In this document: in pieces, positions 40,804 through 49,910 of the stretch
How positions within the stretch are numbered: position 1 is the first letter of the stretch
Layout of the letters: every line of letters starts with the position of its first letter
Source: UBA3537 sp965658025
Lineage (GTDB): Bacteria > Bacteroidota > Bacteroidia > Flavobacteriales > Flavobacteriaceae
Direction of reading: 5' to 3'
DNA length: 64,000 nt
NCBI GenBank assembly: GCA_965658025.1
Contig: CBFHQL010000004.1
Location: 1-64,000 of the forward strand
Position numbers and translations under genes: made by a program
The notes under the pieces: model-generated
What the model saw: only the letters and a program-made list of their open reading frames with translations
Database searches by the model: none
What the model was told of the DNA's origin: nothing

Positions 40804-42996
40804 ATGAATACAACTTCTGAACATCTCCATGAAGCCCTCAAGAGCTATTTTGGTTTTAATCAATTTAAGGGGCTTCAAGAACAGGTCGTAAAAAGCATAA
40901 TGTCTGGGCAACACACTTTTGCCATCATGCCTACGGGTGGCGGAAAATCCTTGTGTTACCAGTTACCAGCTTTGATGAATAAAGGAACAGCAATTGTTGT
41001 TTCGCCACTTATTGCCCTCATGAAAAACCAGGTTGATGCAATTCGAGGAATTTCTGAAAAAGAAGGCATTGCTCATGTCCTAAACTCTTCTTTAAACAAA
41101 ACAGAAATTAAGCAAGTAAAAGCCGACATTGAAGCAGGAATAACGAAACTTCTTTATGTTGCTCCAGAATCGCTTGCAAAAGAAGAAAATACAGATTTCT
41201 TGAGCAGTCAAACAATTTCTTTTATGGCCATTGATGAAGCGCACTGCATTAGTGAATGGGGACATGATTTTAGACCAGAATACCGCAACTTAAGGCACAT
41301 CGTTCAGCAAATTGGTGATAATATTCCAATCATAGGGCTTACGGCAACAGCAACTCCGAAAGTACAAGAAGATATATTAAAAAATCTGGCTATAACTGAT
41401 GCCAATACATTCAAAGCATCATTTAATCGCCCAAATCTATATTATGAAATTGTTCCAAAAACAGATCAAGTAGACAATGACATCATACGTTTCATCAAAC
41501 AAAATCAAGGCAAGTCTGGTATTGTCTATTGTTTAAGTAGAAAACGTGTAGAAGAATTGGCTCAAATTCTACAGGTTAACGAAATAAAAGCTTTGCCATA
41601 CCACGCCGGTTTAGATGCCAAAACTCGATCAAAACACCAAGATATGTTTTTGATGGAAGATGTTGATGTGATTGTAGCTACTATCGCCTTTGGTATGGGT
41701 ATAGATAAACCCGATGTTCGCTTTGTGATTCATCATGATATTCCCAAAAGTATAGAGAGTTACTACCAAGAAACAGGTCGTGCAGGACGTGATGGAGGAG
41801 AAGGACATTGCCTAGCTTATTATGCCTATAAAGACATTGAAAAACTAGAAAAATTTATGCATGGTAAACCTGTCGCAGAGCAAGAAATTGGTTTTGCTTT
41901 GTTGCAAGAAGTTGTTGCCCTCGCAGAAACCTCTATTTCTAGACGAAAATTTATTCTTCACTATTTTGGAGAAGAATTTGATAATGAAACTGGTGAAGGT
42001 GGAGATATGGACGATAATGTTCGCTATCCGAAACCACAAATTGAAGCAAAAGACGATGTTGTCCTATTGCTGAAAGTAGTTCAAGAGACTAAAGAAAAAT
42101 ACAAAATCAAGGATCTTGTGAAAGTAATTATTGGAGAAGAAAATGCTCTGATTATATCGCACAAAACGCATGAACAATCTTTCTTTGGTTGCGGTAAATC
42201 AAAAGAAGGTGATTATTGGATGGCTCTAATACGCCAAGTTTTAGTATTTGGATTATTGAAAAAGGATATAGAATCTTATGGCGTTGTGAAAATGATGGAC
42301 AAGGGTATGAAATTTTTAAAGGCACCAAAGTCATTTACGATGACAGAGGATCATAATTATGTTATCGAAGCGTCATCTTCGTATAAGAAAGCACCCAAAA
42401 CCGAAACAGATCAAGCCCTGTTTCGTATGCTTAAAGATTTGCGTAAATCCAATGCCAAAAAATTGGGTGTACCGCCCTTTGCTATTTTCCAAGACCCTTC
42501 ACTTGAAGATATGGCGCTAAAATATCCTATTACCATAGAGGAGTTACACAACATTCATGGAGTTGGTGAAGGAAAAGCCAAACGCTATGGGAAAGATTTT
42601 GTTGCTCTTATTGAACGTTATGTAGAAGAAAATGACATTGTTCGGGTTGAAGATTTAGTCATTAAATCTACGGGCTCAAATTCTTCGCTCAAGCTTTACA
42701 TTATTCAAAATATAGATCGAAAGTTACCCTTTACAGATATTTCTTCGGCCAAAGGCATGGAAATGAACGAATTTATTAAAGAATTAGAATCCATTGTTTT
42801 TTCAGGAACGAAACTCAATATTAATTATTGGATTGATGAAATTTTTGATGAAGATCAACAAGAAGAAATTCATGACTATTTTATGGAATCTGACACCGAT
42901 GATATTGAAGCGGCCTTTGAAGAATTTGATGGCGATTATGACGATGAAGAACTTCGTCTTTACCGCATTAAATTTTTTAGTGAAGTAGCAAACTAA
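40804..42996 (+). CDS. recQ: ATP-dependent DNA helicase RecQ
   Basis: RecQ unwinds DNA during RecF-pathway repair. The 730-residue protein is longer than the 610-residue E. coli enzyme. Motifs: IMPTGGGKSLCYQLPAL (I), AIDEAHCISEWGHDFRPEY (II), GLTATATPKVQ (III), IVYCLSRKRVEELA (IV), and YQETGRAGRDG (VI). The RecQ-Ct region shows SRRKFILHYFGEEFDNETG in place of the four-cysteine zinc site. A winged helix follows, then an HRDC domain at about 525-605 (NAKKLGVPPFAIFQDPSLED) and an acidic C-terminal tail (residues about 680-720). Confidence 0.95.
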   Translation: MNTTSEHLHEALKSYFGFNQFKGLQEQVVKSIMSGQHTFAIMPTGGGKSLCYQLPALMNKGTAIVVSPLIALMKNQVDAIRGISEKEGIAHVLNSSLNKTEIKQVKADIEAGITKLLYVAPESLAKEENTDFLSSQTISFMAIDEAHCISEWGHDFRPEYRNLRHIVQQIGDNIPIIGLTATATPKVQEDILKNLAITDANTFKASFNRPNLYYEIVPKTDQVDNDIIRFIKQNQGKSGIVYCLSRKRVEELAQILQVNEIKALPYHAGLDAKTRSKHQDMFLMEDVDVIVATIAFGMGIDKPDVRFVIHHDIPKSIESYYQETGRAGRDGGEGHCLAYYAYKDIEKLEKFMHGKPVAEQEIGFALLQEVVALAETSISRRKFILHYFGEEFDNETGEGGDMDDNVRYPKPQIEAKDDVVLLLKVVQETKEKYKIKDLVKVIIGEENALIISHKTHEQSFFGCGKSKEGDYWMALIRQVLVFGLLKKDIESYGVVKMMDKGMKFLKAPKSFTMTEDHNYVIEASSSYKKAPKTETDQALFRMLKDLRKSNAKKLGVPPFAIFQDPSLEDMALKYPITIEELHNIHGVGEGKAKRYGKDFVALIERYVEENDIVRVEDLVIKSTGSNSSLKLYIIQNIDRKLPFTDISSAKGMEMNEFIKELESIVFSGTKLNINYWIDEIFDEDQQEEIHDYFMESDTDDIEAAFEEFDGDYDDEELRLYRIKFFSEVAN

Positions 42997-43044
42997 TTTT
43001 GTCAGAAATTTCATTTTTAGTTTAATTCTTTTTTAAAACCTCCT

Positions 43045-43052
43045 TACCTTTG
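43045..43052 (+). promoter_or_regulatory. -7 box of the PPIase gene
   Basis: TACCTTTG, an exact TAnnTTTG match, is 34 bp before the ATG at 43087, inside the 90-bp gap after recQ. The -33 element is unclear. Confidence 0.4.
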
Positions 43053-43086
43053 CTTTTTTAAAAAAATCAGATAAAATTCAGAACTA

Positions 43087-44019
43087 ATGCAAGACGGTTT
43101 ATACGCCAAATTCACGACCTCCAAAGGAGAAATTTTAATAAATTTAGAATATAAAAAAACACCTGGAACGGTAGGTAACTTTGTGGCACTCGCTCAAGGA
43201 AACTTAGAAAATGCGGTCAAAAAGCAAGGTATTCCATATTATGATGGTTTAAAATTTCACCGCGTAATCCCAGATTTTATGATTCAAGGGGGTTGTCCTC
43301 AAGGTACGGGAACAGGAAACCCTGGCTATCAGTTTGATGATGAGTTTCATCCAGACCTAAAGCACGACCAACCGGGTATTCTTTCAATGGCCAATGCAGG
43401 TCCTGGAACAAACGGTAGTCAGTTTTTTATCACGCATACACCAACATCGTGGTTGGACGGAAAACATACTGTATTTGGAAAAACTATTGAAGGCCAATCT
43501 GTTGTGGATCTTATAGAACAGGGAGATTCCATAAAAACTTTAGAAATTTTGGCCATTGGTACAGATGCAGAAGCATTCAATGCCATAGAAGCATTTAGGA
43601 CATTTGAAGGGTCTCGAGCAAAACGAATTGAAGCTGAAAAAGCAGCTGTGGAAGCAGAACTTGAAAAACTCGCCAATGGATTCAACAAAACCGAAAGTGG
43701 ACTTCGTTACCAAATTATACAAAAGGGTGAAGGCAAACAAGCTAAAAAAAATGATGTAGTCTCCGTACATTACAAAGGTCAATTAGCCGACGGAACAGTA
43801 TTTGACTCTTCATACAAAAGAAATGATCCTATTGAATTTACTTTAGGAATTGGACAAGTTATACCAGGTTGGGATGAAGGTATTGCCTTACTTCATGTCG
43901 GTGAAAAAGCTCGGTTTGTTATTCCAAGTGCACTGGCCTATGGAAGTCGAGGCGCAGGAGGGGTAATACCTCCCAATGCCAATCTTATTTTTGACGTTGA
44001 ATTGGTGGGTATAAAATAG
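43087..44019 (+). CDS. Dual-family peptidyl-prolyl isomerase (cyclophilin-FKBP fusion)
   Basis: This 310-residue chimera joins two unrelated proline isomerase folds. The cyclophilin half is at 1-155: FHRVIPDFMIQGGCPQGTG, then LSMANAGPGTNGSQFFITH and WLDGKHTVFGKTIEG. A helical linker lies at about 155-200. The FKBP half is at about 205-310: VSVHYKGQLADGTVFDSSYK, then VIPGWDEGIALLHVGEKARF and GGVIPPNANLIFDVEL. There is no signal peptide, so it is cytosolic. Fused cyclophilin-FKBP proteins (CFBP type) have been described in flavobacteria. It helps protein folding; specific clients are unknown. Confidence 0.93.
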   Translation: MQDGLYAKFTTSKGEILINLEYKKTPGTVGNFVALAQGNLENAVKKQGIPYYDGLKFHRVIPDFMIQGGCPQGTGTGNPGYQFDDEFHPDLKHDQPGILSMANAGPGTNGSQFFITHTPTSWLDGKHTVFGKTIEGQSVVDLIEQGDSIKTLEILAIGTDAEAFNAIEAFRTFEGSRAKRIEAEKAAVEAELEKLANGFNKTESGLRYQIIQKGEGKQAKKNDVVSVHYKGQLADGTVFDSSYKRNDPIEFTLGIGQVIPGWDEGIALLHVGEKARFVIPSALAYGSRGAGGVIPPNANLIFDVELVGIK

Positions 44020-44066
44020 ATTTTAAGAATTCATTTTCTGGTTTGCGCATAAGATTAAAATGAAAA

Positions 44067-44099
44067 AATAAAATTGTTCACAAACAACTCAATTTTATT
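44067..44099. repeat. 10-bp AT-rich inverted repeat, possible weak terminator
   Basis: AATAAAATTG (44067-44076) and CAATTTTATT (44090-44099) are perfect arms with a 13-nt loop, in the gap between the PPIase gene and pyrG. With few G/C pairs and no U-run, terminator function is uncertain. Confidence 0.3.
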
Positions 44100-44122
44100 C
44101 ATAAAATTTAAATAGTTATTTG

Positions 44123-44130
44123 TAAATTTG
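44123..44130 (+). promoter_or_regulatory. -7 box of pyrG
   Basis: TAAATTTG matches TAnnTTTG exactly, 20 bp before ATG 44151. No TTG at -33 spacing was found. Confidence 0.4.
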
Positions 44131-44150
44131 TTTGCGTTTAAAAGCGCACA

Positions 44151-45770
44151 ATGACACAAACCACTACGAAATACATCTTTGTCACAGGAGGTGTGAGTTC
44201 CTCCTTAGGAAAGGGCATTATCGCAGCATCTTTAGCAAAGCTACTTCAAGCGCAAGGATACCGTGTCACCATCCAAAAACTTGATCCATACATCAATATA
44301 GATCCTGGAACACTAAACCCGTATGAGCATGGCGAATGCTATGTTACGGATGATGGCGCAGAAACAGATTTAGATTTGGGCCATTATGAGCGTTTTCTCA
44401 ATGTTCCAACATCACAAGCAAACAATGTAACCACAGGAAGAATTTACCAAAGTGTCATAGACAAAGAACGTCGTGGTGTATTTTTAGGTAAAACGGTTCA
44501 AGTCATTCCACACATAACAGATGAAATTAAAGAGCGTATCAAGTTACTGGGCTCATCGGGAGATTTTGATATTGTAATTACTGAAATTGGAGGTACTGTC
44601 GGGGATATCGAATCCCTACCTTATGTTGAAGCTGTACGCCAGTTAAAATGGGAAATGGGAAATGAAAATGCCTTAGCCATTCACCTCACACTAATCCCTT
44701 ATCTATCAGCTGCTGGAGAGTTGAAAACAAAACCCACACAACACAGTGTAAAAACCCTTATGGAAAGTGGAGTTCAGGCCGATATTTTGGTATGTCGTAC
44801 CGAACACGAATTAGGGCAATCCATTCGCACAAAACTTGCTCGTTTTTGTAATGTAAAAGAAGAATGTGTGATTCAATCTATTGATGCTTCAACCATTTAC
44901 GATGTCCCCAATTTGATGTTGGAAGAAGGTTTAGATAAAGTCGTTTTAAGTCAACTCAAATTGGAACGTCACAAACCTGATTTAGCGTCTTGGAACACAT
45001 TTTTGCAAAGACATAAAAATCCAACTCATGAAGTTACCATTGGTTTGGTGGGCAAGTATGTAGAACTACAAGACTCATACAAATCTATTTTGGAAGCGTT
45101 TACTCATGCTGGTGCTGCCAACGAAGTAAAAGTTAATATAAAATCCATTCACTCAGAGCACATTACACCTTCCAATACAAAAGAAATTCTTGCAGGATTA
45201 AATGGTGTACTTGTAGCACCGGGTTTTGGTGAACGCGGAATTGAAGGAAAAATTGAAGCCATCCGCTATGTCCGTGAAAACAATATCCCATTTTTTGGAA
45301 TTTGTCTTGGCATGCAAATGGCTGTTATTGAATTTTCTCGAACAGTTTTAGGTCTTGTGGATGCAAATTCATCTGAAATGGATGAAAAGACCAAAAACCC
45401 TGTCATCGATTTGATGGAAGACCAAAAGCAAATAGTGGATATGGGCGGTACTATGCGCTTAGGTGCATGGAGTTGTACATTATCCTCTACGTCTATCGCA
45501 AATGATGAATATAACCAAAATATTATTACAGAGCGTCACAGACACCGTTATGAGTATAACAATTCATACAAAACTCAATTAGAAGCTAAAGGGATGATCG
45601 CCACAGGAATCAATACCGATACAGGGCTTGTAGAAATTATAGAAATTCCTTCTCACCCTTGGTTTATGGGTGTACAATACCATCCCGAATATAAAAGTAC
45701 TGTAGCCAATCCGCATCCATTATTCAAAGCATTTATCAAGGCGGCTTTAAAAAACAAATCATCCAATTAA
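44151..45770 (+). CDS. pyrG: CTP synthase
   Basis: PyrG aminates UTP to CTP with glutamine. The 539-residue protein has the amidoligase half (1-270: IFVTGGVSSSLGKGIIAASL, NPYEHGECYVTDDGAETDLD, TEIGGTVGDIESLPY) and the class I glutamine amidotransferase half. The latter has the nucleophile in FFGICLGMQMAVIEF, the oxyanion region VAPGFGERGIEGK and the catalytic His-Glu in QYHPEYKS. Length is standard. It has its own likely promoter and is followed 49 bp later by yidC. Confidence 0.97.
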   Translation: MTQTTTKYIFVTGGVSSSLGKGIIAASLAKLLQAQGYRVTIQKLDPYINIDPGTLNPYEHGECYVTDDGAETDLDLGHYERFLNVPTSQANNVTTGRIYQSVIDKERRGVFLGKTVQVIPHITDEIKERIKLLGSSGDFDIVITEIGGTVGDIESLPYVEAVRQLKWEMGNENALAIHLTLIPYLSAAGELKTKPTQHSVKTLMESGVQADILVCRTEHELGQSIRTKLARFCNVKEECVIQSIDASTIYDVPNLMLEEGLDKVVLSQLKLERHKPDLASWNTFLQRHKNPTHEVTIGLVGKYVELQDSYKSILEAFTHAGAANEVKVNIKSIHSEHITPSNTKEILAGLNGVLVAPGFGERGIEGKIEAIRYVRENNIPFFGICLGMQMAVIEFSRTVLGLVDANSSEMDEKTKNPVIDLMEDQKQIVDMGGTMRLGAWSCTLSSTSIANDEYNQNIITERHRHRYEYNNSYKTQLEAKGMIATGINTDTGLVEIIEIPSHPWFMGVQYHPEYKSTVANPHPLFKAFIKAALKNKSSN

Positions 45771-45819
45771 AAAAATAATATCTAATTTGGCATATAATTG
45801 ACCAATTAAGTTACTGAAC

Positions 45820-47691
45820 ATGGAAGAAAGAAAATTAGACACAAATTCACTTATTGGGTTTCTACTCATTGGCGCAATTTTATTGTATATGCTTTGGCAA
45901 AATCAACCAACGCCAGAACAATTGGCTGCGGAACAACAAGCAAAACAAGAACAATTGGATGCCAATTCGGGTCAAAATCAATCAGATGTTGCTCAAATCG
46001 TTCAAAAAAATAGCATAGACCAACAAAAATCTCAGATAGGTGATTTTGCATACTCATTACAACTTCCTTCTGCAAAAGGTAAGTTTACCACATTTGAAAA
46101 TGATGTTTTAGCCCTTAAAATTGACAACAAAGGAGGAGGGCTTTCAGAAGTTAGACTAAAAGCATTTGTGAATTATGATTCCATACCAGTATACTTAATA
46201 AAAGATGGTTCTGCTCGGTTCAATTTGACTTTTGCAACTTCAGACAATCGTACATTGAATACTTCTGATTTGTATTTCGAACCCTCTCTAAAAAATGATG
46301 GCGAAAATCAGGTTTTATCAATGAAATTAAAAGTATCAGAAAACCAATACTTAGAGTACCTGTACACCCTTACACCTGACGATTATATGCTAGGTTTTGC
46401 CATACGATCTCAAGGTCTCTCAGATGTATTCAACACTCGTGAAGCAGCAAATTTTGAATGGGACCTCAAAGCCCTTCGACAAGATCAAAGTATTACTTTT
46501 GAAAACCGATACACTCGTTTGTCTTATGAATTTGATGATGATAAAACCAGTAAACTTTCTCAGGCCGGAGAAGATGAAGAAGATTTAGAAAATGTTTCTT
46601 GGATTTCCTACAGACAACATTTCTTTAGTTCTATTTTAGTACCTGATTCACCCCTCAAAGTGGCACAAATAAGCTCTTTTGATTTGGTGGAAGATGAAAC
46701 AATTGATACTGTATTCACGAAGCGTTACAATACAAAATTCCCAATTTCATACACTGGTGGAGAATTGGCACAAAATATGAGTTTTTATTTTGGCCCTACC
46801 TACGATAAAATTTTAAAGAAGTATAACAAAAATCTAGAGAGCAGTATACCATTCGGCTGGGGAATTTTTGGATGGATTAATAAAGCTGTTTTTAGTCCGC
46901 TGTATGCCTGGCTCAGTAGCTTTTTGTCTTACGGAATTGCCATAATCGTCATGACAATCATGGTCAAAATATTACTGTCTTTCGTTCAGTACAAGCAATT
47001 TTTGTCTCAAGCAAAAATGAAAATATTGAAACCAGAATTGGAGGCGATTCAACAAAAATACAAGAAGGATAAAATGAAAGCAAACCAAGAAAAAATGGCT
47101 TTGCAAAACAGAGCAGGTGCAAGTCCGCTGAGTGGATGTCTTCCGGGATTACTTCAAATTCCAGTATTCTACTCCTTATTCATGTTTTTTCCCATTGCTT
47201 TCGAATTGCGTCAAAAACCATTTCTTTGGGTAAAAGATTTAAGTTCTTATGATACCATCGCTGAATTGCCGTTCAATATTCCTTTTTATGGTGACCATAT
47301 TAGTTTGTTTCCCATATTGGCATCTATTGCAATTTTCTTCTATATGCGTATGACCACAGGTCAAAATATGGCCAGCCAACCGCAACAAGAAGGTATGCCA
47401 GATATGGCCAAGATGATGAAATATATGATTTATTTCTCACCGCTTTTGATGTTATTTTTCTTCAATAACTATGCTTCTGGTTTGAGTCTTTATTATTTTA
47501 TTTCAAACCTCATTAGTATTGGTATTATGCTGGTCATTAAGAATTATATTATTGATGAGGAAAAAGTACTGGCAAAAATTAATGTCAGTAAAGCTAAGCC
47601 AAAAAAACAAAGTCGTTTTCAGAAAAAAATGGCCGAAATAATGGAACAAGCCGAAAAACAAAAAGCTGCTCAAGAACGTCGTAAAAAATAG
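45820..47691 (+). CDS. yidC: Membrane protein insertase YidC
   Basis: YidC inserts and folds inner-membrane proteins, with or without SecYEG. The 623-residue protein has an N-terminal membrane anchor (LIGFLLIGAILLYMLWQNQ), a large periplasmic beta domain at about 60-340, and the conserved C-terminal core with four to five segments. The core includes GWGIFGWINKAVFSPLYAWL, SPLSGCLPGLLQIPVFYSLF and FNNYASGLSLYYFISNL. A basic tail (KPKKQSRFQKKMAEI and QKAAQERRKK) may bind ribosomes. It is typical of the Gram-negative YidC with a periplasmic domain. Confidence 0.97.
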   Translation: MEERKLDTNSLIGFLLIGAILLYMLWQNQPTPEQLAAEQQAKQEQLDANSGQNQSDVAQIVQKNSIDQQKSQIGDFAYSLQLPSAKGKFTTFENDVLALKIDNKGGGLSEVRLKAFVNYDSIPVYLIKDGSARFNLTFATSDNRTLNTSDLYFEPSLKNDGENQVLSMKLKVSENQYLEYLYTLTPDDYMLGFAIRSQGLSDVFNTREAANFEWDLKALRQDQSITFENRYTRLSYEFDDDKTSKLSQAGEDEEDLENVSWISYRQHFFSSILVPDSPLKVAQISSFDLVEDETIDTVFTKRYNTKFPISYTGGELAQNMSFYFGPTYDKILKKYNKNLESSIPFGWGIFGWINKAVFSPLYAWLSSFLSYGIAIIVMTIMVKILLSFVQYKQFLSQAKMKILKPELEAIQQKYKKDKMKANQEKMALQNRAGASPLSGCLPGLLQIPVFYSLFMFFPIAFELRQKPFLWVKDLSSYDTIAELPFNIPFYGDHISLFPILASIAIFFYMRMTTGQNMASQPQQEGMPDMAKMMKYMIYFSPLLMLFFFNNYASGLSLYYFISNLISIGIMLVIKNYIIDEEKVLAKINVSKAKPKKQSRFQKKMAEIMEQAEKQKAAQERRKK

Positions 47692-47721
47692 GCGATAAGC
47701 GTCTTCTCGGTTTATATTTTT

Positions 47722-47729
47722 TAAATTTG
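47722..47729 (+). promoter_or_regulatory. -7 box of mnmA
   Basis: TAAATTTG, an exact TAnnTTTG match, ends 4 bp before the ATG at 47734, which implies a nearly leaderless message. Confidence 0.35.
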
Positions 47730-47733
47730 CAGC

Positions 47734-48924
47734 ATGAAAACAGTTGTTGTTGGACTTTCTGGTGGCGTGGATTCAAGCGTAGCGGCCTATTTGCTTAAGC
47801 AACAGGGCTACAACGTTATCGGACTATTTATGAAAAATTGGCACGACGATTCCGTTACCATTTCCGATGAATGCCCTTGGTTGGATGACAGTAACGACGC
47901 CATGCTTGTGGCCGAAAAACTTGATATCCCTTTTCAAACAGTAGATTTAAGCCAAGAATACAAGGAACGTATTGTGGATTATATGTTTCGTGAATATGAA
48001 CAAGGTCGTACACCAAATCCTGATGTATTGTGCAATAGAGAAATCAAATTTGATGTCTTTATGAATATTGCCCTATCCTTGGGCGCCGATTTTGTAGCGA
48101 CAGGTCATTATTGTAGAAAAGCAGTAGTCGATGATCGTGTACAAAAACCAATTTATCGCTTATTATCAGGTGTAGACAGTACCAAAGACCAATCCTATTT
48201 TTTGTGTCAACTTTCTCAAGAACAACTAGCCAAAACACTTTTCCCTATCGGTGAATTAACCAAACCAGAAGTAAGAGCTATTGCACAAGATTTAAATTTG
48301 GTCACAGCCAATAAAAAAGACTCTCAAGGCTTGTGTTTTATTGGTAAAGTACGTTTACCAGATTTTTTACAGCAAAAATTAAAACCCAAAACAGGGTCTA
48401 TTGTTGCAATCTCAGATCAATTTGAATCCTATCATAAAAAGCAACCAATTTTTGACTCCAAAGAAGAAACTCTAGCATTTGCAGCGCAAAAAATCAAATA
48501 TTCAAAATCTGATGGTTCTGTTTTAGGCACGCATCAAGGTGCTCATTTTTTCACCAAAGGTCAACGCAAAGGTTTAGCAGTAGGGGGCACCAAAGAGCCC
48601 CTGTTTGTAATTGACACAGACGTAGAGGACAATATAATTTATGTTGGTGAAGGCAAACAACACCCAGGACTTTTGCGCTCTACATTATTTGTCCCTAAGG
48701 ACGATCTCCATTGGGTTCGTTCAGATTTGTCCTTAGCAGTTGGACAAGAACTCCAAGTTTTGGCACGTATACGCTACCGCCAACCTCTTGAAGAAGCAGT
48801 GCTTTATCAAACTAAAAAAGGGCTTTATGTTACTTTTTCGAATCCTCAAACAGCCATTACCGAAGGGCAATTTGTTGCATGGTATTTGGATGCTGAATTA
48901 GTTGGTTCGGGAGTAATTTCTTAA
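47734..48924 (+). CDS. mnmA: tRNA 2-thiouridine(34) synthase MnmA
   Basis: MnmA thiolates U34 of Lys, Glu and Gln tRNAs. The 396-residue protein has the ATP PP-loop VVGLSGGVDSSVAAYLL, the tRNA-binding GRTPNPDVLCNREIKF (first catalytic Cys), KDQSYFL and the second catalytic Cys in SQGLCFIGKV. The C-terminal beta-barrel (GLYVTFSNPQTAITEGQFVA) is intact. A segment of about 20-25 residues at about 220-245 (DQFESYHKKQPIFDSKEE) is longer than in E. coli, as in other flavobacteria. Confidence 0.95.
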   Translation: MKTVVVGLSGGVDSSVAAYLLKQQGYNVIGLFMKNWHDDSVTISDECPWLDDSNDAMLVAEKLDIPFQTVDLSQEYKERIVDYMFREYEQGRTPNPDVLCNREIKFDVFMNIALSLGADFVATGHYCRKAVVDDRVQKPIYRLLSGVDSTKDQSYFLCQLSQEQLAKTLFPIGELTKPEVRAIAQDLNLVTANKKDSQGLCFIGKVRLPDFLQQKLKPKTGSIVAISDQFESYHKKQPIFDSKEETLAFAAQKIKYSKSDGSVLGTHQGAHFFTKGQRKGLAVGGTKEPLFVIDTDVEDNIIYVGEGKQHPGLLRSTLFVPKDDLHWVRSDLSLAVGQELQVLARIRYRQPLEEAVLYQTKKGLYVTFSNPQTAITEGQFVAWYLDAELVGSGVIS

Positions 48925-48959
48925 ATTGTCCTTATCTTTTAGCAACATCAATTTTTTTA

Positions 48960-49910
48960 ATGGACAACATTATTACTCAGCTTTTTAAAATACAACATCC
49001 CATTATTCAAGCGGGGATGGTATGGAATAGTGGGTGGAAATTGGCTTCGGCCGCATCAAATTCTGGAATTTTGGGGCTTATTGGGGCGGGGTCTATGTAT
49101 CCCCATGTTTTACGCGAACATATTCAAAAATGTGCAGCAGCAACAAACAAACCATTTGGAGTAAATGTTCCATTGCTTTATCCAAATATTGAAGAAATCA
49201 TGCAAATTATTGTGGATGAGGGTGTAAACATTGTATTCACTTCAGCGGGGAATCCAAACACTTGGACTTCTTGGTTAAAAGAACACGGTATTACAGTGGT
49301 TCATGTGGTGAGTAGTGTAAAATTTGCACAAAAAGCAGAATCAGCAGGTGTTGATGCAGTAGTAGCAGAAGGATTTGAGGCCGGCGGTCATAATGGCCGT
49401 GAAGAAACTACTACACTGACACTCATTCCTATGGTTTGTAAGGCCGTTTCAATTCCTGTAATCGCTGCAGGAGGAATTGCTAGTGGTCGAGGAATGTTGG
49501 CAGCCATGATTTTGGGCGCACAAGGAGTACAAATAGGAAGTCGATTTGTTGCCAGTTTAGAATCCTCTGCGCATCAAGCCTTTAAAAAGGCAGTTGTAGT
49601 GGCTCAAGATGGCGCAACACATCTTACACTGAAAGAATTAACCCCTGCTCGACTTTTGAAAAATAAATTTTATGATGATCTGATGGAATTATATCAAACA
49701 AAGCCCACTACAGAAGAACTTAGAGCATTCTTGGGGCGTGGTCGTGCCAAAAAAGGTATGTTTGAAGGGGATTTAGAAGAAGGGGAATTAGAAATTGGGC
49801 AAATTGCAGGACTTATAGATGAAGTTTTGCCTGTGGCTACCATTGTTGAAAATATAGTGAATGAATTCAATATTGCCAGTAGTAAACTTAGCAACTTAAC
49901 ATTAGAATAG
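48960..49910 (+). CDS. Nitronate monooxygenase / FabK-like flavoprotein
   Basis: An FMN-binding TIM-barrel enzyme of 316 residues. The N-terminus HPIIQAGMVWNSGWKLASAA, VNVPLLYP, VVAEGFEAGGHNGRE (catalytic His) and VIAAGGIASGRGMLAAMILG with GVQIGSRFVAS match the NMO/FabK superfamily. These oxidise nitroalkanes or act as enoyl-ACP reductase, and the two roles cannot be separated by eye. Start ATG 48960; the mazG start follows its stop without a gap (TAG-ATG). The C-terminal 30 residues are variable. Confidence 0.87.
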   Translation: MDNIITQLFKIQHPIIQAGMVWNSGWKLASAASNSGILGLIGAGSMYPHVLREHIQKCAAATNKPFGVNVPLLYPNIEEIMQIIVDEGVNIVFTSAGNPNTWTSWLKEHGITVVHVVSSVKFAQKAESAGVDAVVAEGFEAGGHNGREETTTLTLIPMVCKAVSIPVIAAGGIASGRGMLAAMILGAQGVQIGSRFVASLESSAHQAFKKAVVVAQDGATHLTLKELTPARLLKNKFYDDLMELYQTKPTTEELRAFLGRGRAKKGMFEGDLEEGELEIGQIAGLIDEVLPVATIVENIVNEFNIASSKLSNLTLE

